Positions 58,773 to 64,000 of a stretch of 64,000 nucleotides of DNA are shown here, one piece after another. Made by a program: the position numbers and the translations under genes. Origin of the DNA: Micromonospora chokoriensis (GTDB lineage: Bacteria > Actinomycetota > Actinomycetes > Mycobacteriales > Micromonosporaceae); the NCBI RefSeq assembly GCF_900091505.1, contig NZ_LT607409.1:1240001-1304000 (forward strand). The letters are read 5' to 3'. The notes below the pieces were generated by a model, which saw nothing but the letters and a program-made list of their open reading frames with translations, was not told the origin of the DNA and ran no database searches. Position 1 is the first letter of the stretch. Each line of letters starts with the position of its first letter.

Positions 58773-59906
58773 TCAGCGAGAGACGCGGATCGGCATGATG
58801 AGGTACCGGTACCCGGGAATGACGTCGCCATCCTCGCCGGCGGGGGAGATCACGGCGGGCTTGAAGGCGTCGACGAACGACAGGACGGCCGTCTGGGATC
58901 CCAGGTTTGCCAGGCCGTCGATGAGGTACTGCGGGTTGAACCCGATGGTCAGCGCGTCACCGGTGAAGGTGGCCTCCATCGCCTCGCTGGCGCGGGCCTC
59001 CTCGGAACCACCGGCCTCCACCACCAGGCCGTCGGCGCTGAAGCTCAGCAGCACCGGAGTGGTGCGCTCGGCAACCAGCGCGACCCGCTTGACGACCTCG
59101 ATCAGGGTGCTGACCGGCACCCGGGCCTCGGCGTTGTGGGTGGCGGGGAAGAGCGACCGGACCGGCGGGTAGTTGGCACCGTCGAGCAGGCGGCTGGTGG
59201 TGCGTCGGGTGCCACCCGCCAGGCCGACCATGCCCTCGCCCGCGGCGCCCTGGGCCAGGGCGAGAGTGACCTCGCCACCCAGCGGGCCGAGGGCCTTGGC
59301 GGTGTCGTTCAGGGTGCGGGCCGGCACCAGGGCGTTGATGCTCACGTCGGGGTCGTCCGGCCGCCACTGGATCTCACGCAGGGCCAACCGGTAGCGGTCG
59401 GTGGCGAGCATCGAGAGCGTGCTGCCGGAGAGCTCGACGCGGACGCCGGTCATCATCGGAAGGGTCTCGTCCCGGCCGGCCGCGATGGCCACCTGGGAGA
59501 CCGCCGTGGCGAACGCGGCGGCGTCGACGGTGCCGGCGCTCTGCGGCATCTCGGGCAGTGCCGGGTAGTCCTCCACCGGCATGGTGGGAAGGGTGAACCG
59601 GGCGCTGCCGCAGACCAACTCGAGGTGCGCGCCGACCGCGGCGATGTCCACCGGCTTGGCCGGCAACGCCTTGGTGATCTCGGCGAGCAGGCGGCCGGAG
59701 ACCAGGGCGGCGCCGTCGGCGTCCCCCTGCACCTCGACGGTCACCTGGCTGGAAACCTCGTAGTCGAAGCCGGAAACCCGCAGGTTGCCGTCGGTGACCC
59801 GGAGCATCACCCCGGCGAGCACCGGTACGGACGGCCGGTTGGGCAGGCTCTTCGCGGTCCACGCCACAGCCTCGGCGAGCGCGTCGCGCTCCACTCGGAA
59901 CTTCAT
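58773..59906 (-). CDS. dnaN: DNA polymerase III beta subunit (sliding clamp)
   Basis: A 377-residue clamp with the three-fold repeat architecture: start MKFRVERDALAEAVAWTAKS, middle MMTGVRVELSGSTLSMLATD followed by RYRLAL, and end GYRYLIMPIRV, the C-terminal segment next to the hydrophobic partner-binding pocket. The ATG at 59906 follows GGAGG by 5 nt; the frame remains open upstream into oriC, which is rejected. It is the first gene on this side of oriC. Confidence 0.97.
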   Translation of the reverse strand: MKFRVERDALAEAVAWTAKSLPNRPSVPVLAGVMLRVTDGNLRVSGFDYEVSSQVTVEVQGDADGAALVSGRLLAEITKALPAKPVDIAAVGAHLELVCGSARFTLPTMPVEDYPALPEMPQSAGTVDAAAFATAVSQVAIAAGRDETLPMMTGVRVELSGSTLSMLATDRYRLALREIQWRPDDPDVSINALVPARTLNDTAKALGPLGGEVTLALAQGAAGEGMVGLAGGTRRTTSRLLDGANYPPVRSLFPATHNAEARVPVSTLIEVVKRVALVAERTTPVLLSFSADGLVVEAGGSEEARASEAMEATFTGDALTIGFNPQYLIDGLANLGSQTAVLSFVDAFKPAVISPAGEDGDVIPGYRYLIMPIRVSR

Positions 59907-60682
59907 CAATGCCTCCGCGTCGACGTCAGCGACAACTCTCTCATGCCGACCGCTGCCTACCGTCCCGCCCGACCGTGCGGGTACCCATCGCACCTTAGGG
60001 CGCGGGGGTATCGGCTGTGCGCCCGACCCCACTGATCGTGTCGATGCTGACCGGTTGATCCGGCAGCGTTCGGCCCGATCCACAGAAAGCCCAACGGTGA
60101 TGATTGGTTTTTGTTCTCTTAGAAGAGATAACTCATCGTCTTCATCGCACCTGTGCAAACTGTGGAAAAGCCAGGTCTGCGCAGCTCAGACAGGTTATCC
60201 ACCGGTGATTTAGCTGTGGAGAACCGGGGGTACAACCTGCTCGTGTGTCCACAGCCCGCTCTCGTCCACCGGTTGTCCACCGTCGTCCACCGGTTGTCCA
60301 CCGGTAATCCACCGACTTTCTCCCCAACCCTGTGGACGACGACGAAGATCACCATTGCCGTCATCCCCAGAACCTTCAACAGCTCGTACACAGGTCGACG
60401 GTCATCGGTGGATAACGTGTCGGTTGTCCCCAGGCGTCCACAGCCTCGTACACAGGGTTTCTCCACAGCCTGTGGGTAACCGTCGACGAACGGACCGTAG
60501 TTATCCACCGACGGTGGACAGCGAGCTGTGGACAACGAGTGGACGGCGAAGCGGTCACGGCCTCGATCCTGTGGCCTACACCATGTCGAGAGTCCACTCG
60601 GGAACCGAAAAAAGTACGCCCGGCCGGATCTCCGGCCGGGCGTGTCCCGGGTGGTGCGCCGTCCCGACGGCTGGCGTACGCC
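59907..60682. other. Chromosomal replication origin oriC
   Basis: The intergenic region between dnaN and dnaA has about 18 DnaA-type boxes. Clear ones include TTATCCACC at 60195, GTGTCCACA at 60245, TTGTCCACC at 60273 and 60294, TCGTCCACC at 60262 and 60283, TAATCCACC at 60305, TGTGGACGA at 60331, GGTGGATAA at 60407, TTCTCCACA at 60459, TGTGGGTAA at 60471, TTATCCACC at 60501 and TGTGGACAA at 60527. The AT-richer stretch at about 60097-60137 is the best candidate for the unwinding element. It lies beside dnaN with the boxes between it and dnaA. Confidence 0.93.
60616..60643 (-). terminator. Rho-independent terminator of dnaA with T-run
   Basis: ACGCCCGGCCG (60616-60626) and CGGCCGGGCGT (60633-60643) form the stem. 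On the minus strand it is followed by ACTTTTTT. It is the only hairpin noted in the window with a clear T-run. Confidence 0.9.
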
Positions 60683-62506
60683 TCAGCTGTTCTGCTTGAT
60701 CCGGTTGGTCAGCTCGGCGATCTGGTTGTAGAGCGAGCGGCGCTCCGCCATCTGCTGCCGGATCTTCCGGTCGGCGTGCATCACGGTGGTGTGGTCCCGA
60801 CCGCCGAAGGCCTGCCCGATCCGGGGCAACGACAGCTCGGTCAACTCCCGACACAGGTACATGGCCACCTGCCGTGCGTTGACGAGCACGCGGGACCGGG
60901 ACTGGCCCCGGAGGTCCTCCAGACTCACACCGAAGTAGTCAGCCGTCGACGCCATGATCTGGTCGGCGTTGATCTCCGGCCCGGCGCCGTCGGGCATGAA
61001 GTCCCGGAGCACCTCCTCGGCCAGGGACAGCTCGACTGTCGACCGGGTCAGGCTGGCGAACGCCGTCACCCGGATCAACGCCCCCTCCAGTTCCCGGATC
61101 GAGTTCGACACCCGGGAGGCGATGAACTCCAACACGTCCGGCGGGGCGTACATCCGCTCCTGCGCCGCCTTCTTCTGCAGGATCGCGATCCGGGTCTCCA
61201 GGTCCGGCGGCTGGATGTCGGCCAGCAGGCCCCACTCGAACCGGGTTCGCATCCGGTCCTCCAGGGTGGCGAGCTGGCGCGGCGACCGGTCGGAGGTGAT
61301 CACGATCTGCTTGTTGGCGTTGTGCAGGGTGTTGAAGGTGTGGAAGAACTCCTCCTGGGTGCGCTCGCGGTTCTCCAGGAACTGGATGTCATCGATCAGG
61401 AGGATGTCGACGTCGCGGTAGCGCCGCTGGAACGCGCTGGTCTTGTCGTCCCGGAGCGAGTTGATGAAGTCGTTGGTGAATTCCTCGGTCGAGACGTACC
61501 GGACCGAGCGGGCGTTGCCGAGGGTCGTGGCGTAGTGCCCGATGGCGTGCAGCAGGTGCGTCTTACCCAGACCGGAGTGCCCGTAGATGAAGAGCGGGTT
61601 GTACGCCTTCGCCGGTGACTCCGCCACGGCCACGCTCGCCGCGTGCGCGAAACGGTTGGACGATCCGATGACGAACGTCTCGAACATGTACTTCGGGTTG
61701 AGCCGGTTACCACCGGTGTCCGCACCCGGCAGCCGGCGGTCGTCGCGACCACCAGTGCGGTGGTCGACGCCACTACGGCCCGGGCCGCTGTCCGTGCCGG
61801 TGTCCCGGGGAAGCGCCCGGATCACGTGCTGGTCGCGGGGAGACGCCGGTTCCTCCCGGTAGCGGGGCTCGTAGGGCCGGGTGTCCGGGCCCGGCGGGTC
61901 CAGGCGGGCGGCCTGCTCGTCGTAGCCACGGCGGTCGGGCCCGGGCCGGGGGGTACGCATCGGCTCCGCGAAGGCGGTGCTGAACAACGCCTCCTGCCCG
62001 TCTCTGCTGGCGGGGATCAGCCCCGGGCGGTGCGCGTCGACGGCCGGCGCGAGGGGCGGACCCGCGGGTGCGGGTGGCGCGGTCGGCCCGGGCGCGTGAC
62101 TCGCGTGGGCCTGCTCGGGGATCATCGGGTCGGCGGACGGGCGAGCGCCCTGGTCGTCGAAGGGGTCGGCAGCCGGACCCTCGTCGAACGGCCCGGTCTC
62201 CGGAGCACTGCGGTAGACGGTGCCAGCCGGTCGGCCGGCGGCGTCCTCGGCGACCCGGACGGTGACCGCCACCTGGATCGGCCGACCCAGCCGGCGGGTG
62301 AGGGCCTCGGTGATCGCCGGACGGAGCCGAGACTCGATCACGTCGCGGGTGAAGGCGTCCGGGACGGAGAGAAGAGCGGTGTCCTCGACTATCGCCCGCA
62401 GCCGGGTCAGCCGGAGGTAGGCACGCTGCTGGGCGGAGATGATCTCGTCGGCGAGCTCGTCGGTCGCCGCTAACCACACTGCGGCAAGGTCGGTCGTACC
62501 GGCCAC
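60683..62506 (-). CDS. dnaA: Chromosomal replication initiator protein DnaA
   Basis: 607 residues from the GTG at 62506 ([20 protein letters not shown]), preceded by GGGGTGG; an upstream in-frame ATG at 62626 lies within the DnaA-box region and is rejected. Domain I (about 1-85) is followed by a long Pro/Arg/Asp-rich domain II (about 90-270) typical of actinomycetes. Domain III (AAA+) has Walker A GHSGLGKT near 309 and Walker [12 protein letters not shown]. Domain IV has the DNA-binding signature [17 protein letters not shown]. It binds the DnaA boxes of oriC and opens the origin. Confidence 0.97.
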   Translation of the reverse strand: MAGTTDLAAVWLAATDELADEIISAQQRAYLRLTRLRAIVEDTALLSVPDAFTRDVIESRLRPAITEALTRRLGRPIQVAVTVRVAEDAAGRPAGTVYRSAPETGPFDEGPAADPFDDQGARPSADPMIPEQAHASHAPGPTAPPAPAGPPLAPAVDAHRPGLIPASRDGQEALFSTAFAEPMRTPRPGPDRRGYDEQAARLDPPGPDTRPYEPRYREEPASPRDQHVIRALPRDTGTDSGPGRSGVDHRTGGRDDRRLPGADTGGNRLNPKYMFETFVIGSSNRFAHAASVAVAESPAKAYNPLFIYGHSGLGKTHLLHAIGHYATTLGNARSVRYVSTEEFTNDFINSLRDDKTSAFQRRYRDVDILLIDDIQFLENRERTQEEFFHTFNTLHNANKQIVITSDRSPRQLATLEDRMRTRFEWGLLADIQPPDLETRIAILQKKAAQERMYAPPDVLEFIASRVSNSIRELEGALIRVTAFASLTRSTVELSLAEEVLRDFMPDGAGPEINADQIMASTADYFGVSLEDLRGQSRSRVLVNARQVAMYLCRELTELSLPRIGQAFGGRDHTTVMHADRKIRQQMAERRSLYNQIAELTNRIKQNS

Positions 62507-62618
62507 CGTCGTGCCACCCCCTCGCCTCTGCTCCCGGCCGCCGCTGTCTGCCAGCCGGCCGTCCCGGGCCCGCCGCGTTCGCGGGTGGAACAACACCCAC
62601 CTGACGGTCGACCGGTGG

Positions 62619-62638
62619 TCATCCACAAGTTATCCACA
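62619..62638. promoter_or_regulatory. DnaA boxes upstream of dnaA
   Basis: TTATCCACA at 62630-62638 is exact and TCATCCACA at 62619-62627 differs by one base. They lie 113-132 bp upstream of the dnaA start, suiting autoregulation. Confidence 0.7.
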
Positions 62639-62913
62639 GCCTGTGTACCGACCGATTGTGGCCTCCGCCGGACGCGGATGGGACCTGCCCCTGCCTGAAC
62701 GGGCGCTGAAGCGGGTTCACCGTGCCGAACGATTCACTACCTGGTCCGGTCTTGCCTGTGCGACGACCGGAGCTTTCGACGCTCACCGCAATCGGGCACG
62801 GTAACAGCGTTGTCCCTGCGCCATCAACCGGCGACGCGGCGGGGGCCTTCTCGGCATCAGCGAAAACCACCCTTCGGCCTCGGGCGCGTCCCCTAAACCC
62901 CCGCCCGAGGTGT

Positions 62914-62942
62914 TTGACGGTCATTGCCCCCCTGCGTAGGCT
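62914..62942 (+). promoter_or_regulatory. Predicted rpmH promoter
   Basis: TTGACG (62914-62919), a 17-bp spacer and TAGGCT (62937-62942): a near-consensus vegetative promoter. It predicts a 5' leader of about 180 nt before rpmH. Confidence 0.7.
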
Positions 62943-63130
62943 GGAACGGCTGCTTTCTCGCCCTCTGCTAGGGTGATGGGTGCTTGCTGTCCACGGTCGC
63001 ATCCCCGCACCGCCGAGGTCCCGCTCCGCCGGACAGCACCGATCGTGGGCCACCGTCGAGGTGGCCTGGACCACCACACGACCCCGGCGATTCCGTCGTA
63101 CGGGGCGCGTACGAAAACGGAGAGCCTGAC

Positions 63131-63268
63131 GTGAGCAAGCGCACCTACCAGCCGAACAACCGCCGGCGCGCGAAGACCCACGGCTTCCGGCTGCGCATGC
63201 GCACCCGTGCCGGCCGTGCCATCCTCTCGAGCCGTCGCGCCAAGGGTCGCACCACCCTGTCGGCCTGA
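63131..63268 (+). CDS. rpmH: 50S ribosomal protein L34
   Basis: A 45-residue basic protein from the GTG at 63131: [20 protein letters not shown], then [18 protein letters not shown]. This is the whole L34 family pattern. rnpA follows after 34 bp, the universal order. The promoter lies about 190 bp upstream. Confidence 0.98.
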   Translation: MSKRTYQPNNRRRAKTHGFRLRMRTRAGRAILSSRRAKGRTTLSA

Positions 63269-63302
63269 GCCGACCGGGCCGGTCCAGGGGACGTGGGCAG
63301 TC

Positions 63303-63719
63303 GTGCTGGCCGCCGCACAGCGACTGCGGCGCAGCACTGACTTCGCCGCAGCGGTTCGTGGTGGCCGGCGCGCCGGGCGTGGCGCCGTCGTGGTCCACCT
63401 GACCATGCCGGTGACCGCCGACCCCAGCACACCTACCTCGCCGGAGCCGGTGCGGGACAACAGTGCGGAGCAGCTCTCCGTGCCGTCCCGTGCCGGCTTC
63501 GTCGTGTCCAAGGCCGTCGGCAACGCGGTGACCCGTAACCGGGTGCGGCGTCGACTGCGCGCGCTGGTCCGCGAACGGTTGATCGACCTGCCGCCCGGCA
63601 GCACCCTGGTCGTCCGGGCGCTCCCCGCAGCGGCGCAGGCGTCCTATTCTCGGCTCGCCACGGACCTGGACGCCGCCCTCGCGGTCGCCCGGTCACCCCG
63701 CGAGCGGCGGCCTCGATGA
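63303..63719 (+). CDS. rnpA: Ribonuclease P protein component
   Basis: A 138-residue basic protein from the GTG at 63303 ([20 protein letters not shown]). The RNA-binding motif is [20 protein letters not shown]. It supports the RNase P RNA in 5' processing of tRNAs. A Pro/Ser/Thr-rich insertion (about residues 40-60) lengthens the loop. The stop overlaps the yidD start (ATGA). Confidence 0.96.
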   Translation: MLAAAQRLRRSTDFAAAVRGGRRAGRGAVVVHLTMPVTADPSTPTSPEPVRDNSAEQLSVPSRAGFVVSKAVGNAVTRNRVRRRLRALVRERLIDLPPGSTLVVRALPAAAQASYSRLATDLDAALAVARSPRERRPR

Positions 63720-64000
63720 GCGACATCGGGCAGACCGGCGCACACCCGTCGACAACCGGTGCCAAGGTGCTGATCGCGCCCATCATCGCGTACCGTCGGT
63801 GGATAAGTCCGGCACTGCCGGCCCGCTGTCGGTTCTACCCGTCGTGCAGCGCGTACGCCCAGGAGGCGGTCGTGCGGCACGGCGCGCTCCGGGGAACCCT
63901 GCTGGCGGTCCGGCGGCTGTTGCGCTGCCACCCCTTTCACCCTGGTGGACATGACCCGGTACCGGAGCCGGGCGGCCGCCGCCGTGCTGATGTGACTGGA
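63716..64000 (+). CDS. yidD: YidD membrane protein insertion factor (partial, runs off the right edge)
   Basis: The ATG at 63716 overlaps the rnpA stop. The 95 visible residues contain the YidD core: [20 protein letters not shown], then [20 protein letters not shown] and [17 protein letters not shown], with the conserved Cys pair. YidD aids YidC-dependent membrane insertion. No stop codon is reached before position 64000; yidC would be expected next. Confidence 0.94.
   Translation, partial: MSDIGQTGAHPSTTGAKVLIAPIIAYRRWISPALPARCRFYPSCSAYAQEAVVRHGALRGTLLAVRRLLRCHPFHPGGHDPVPEPGGRRRADVTG

Larger units (their letters stand above)
62507..63130. other. dnaA-rpmH divergent intergenic region (624 bp)
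   Basis: It holds DnaA boxes near dnaA (62619-62638), a predicted rpmH promoter (62914-62942), and long GC-rich leader sequence. I see no small gene or RNA that I can support. Confidence 0.7.

Overview
The window looks like the oriC-proximal part of a high-GC actinomycete chromosome, most likely Micromonosporaceae (Micromonospora-like). The basis is the GC-rich codon use with many GTG starts, the actinobacterial DnaA boxes (TTGTCCACA/TTATCCACA type), and the order yidD-rnpA-rpmH / dnaA-oriC-dnaN-gnd-recF-dciA-gyrB-gyrA-DUF3566-tRNA-Ile-tRNA-Ala. The genus is an inference; no database was searched.

Layout. 1-6.4 kb: end of an unidentified membrane protein, two tandem kinase-less PASTA membrane proteins, a multi-pass membrane protein, a GCS2-family ligase, and a divergent YceI/MarR pair. 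6.6-16 kb: an XRE-STAND-TPR regulator, then a leucine/branched acyl-CoA catabolic cluster (acyl-CoA dehydrogenase, carboxyltransferase, HMG-CoA lyase, biotin carboxylase, TetR) with a secreted snapalysin-type protease gene inside it. 16-20.8 kb: an Hsp90-family ATPase whose stop overlaps the start of a 962-residue TPR protein. 20.9-24 kb: MFS exporter, flavin monooxygenase and a TetR repressor with two clear operators. 24-32.6 kb: two SigE-like ECF sigma factor modules, each with a membrane-anchored partner, flanking a rhodanese, a secreted protein, an SGNH hydrolase and a lipoprotein. 32.8-40.4 kb: proS, CBS, sufE, DsbA-like and assorted membrane genes, with a parS-like site between convergent genes at 36.2 kb. 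40.5-45 kb: a 1474-residue P-type ATPase whose N-terminal half reads as a second, catalytically dead P-type ATPase. 45-48.2 kb: a gene-poor stretch of small hypothetical genes and an LPXTG protein, ending at tRNA-Ala. 48.2-64 kb: tRNAs and the replication core, with oriC between dnaN and dnaA.

How the parts fit. The right third is the conserved replication initiation region: DnaA, the sliding clamp, the DciA helicase loader, RecF and gyrase, together with ribosomal protein L34, RNase P protein and YidD. DnaA-type boxes occur not only in oriC but also upstream of dnaA and, less expectedly, in the 132-bp gyrB-gyrA gap. Most of the left two thirds consists of short operons separated by perfect hairpins without U-tracts; the dnaA terminator is the exception, with a T-run. 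Several genes that lack a Shine-Dalgarno site have a TANNNT hexamer ending 6-8 nt before the start codon, which suggests leaderless mRNAs.

The most promising items for follow-up are the pseudo/active tandem P-type ATPase, the translationally coupled Hsp90-TPR pair, the parS-like site inside an inverted repeat, and the DnaA-box cluster before gyrA.
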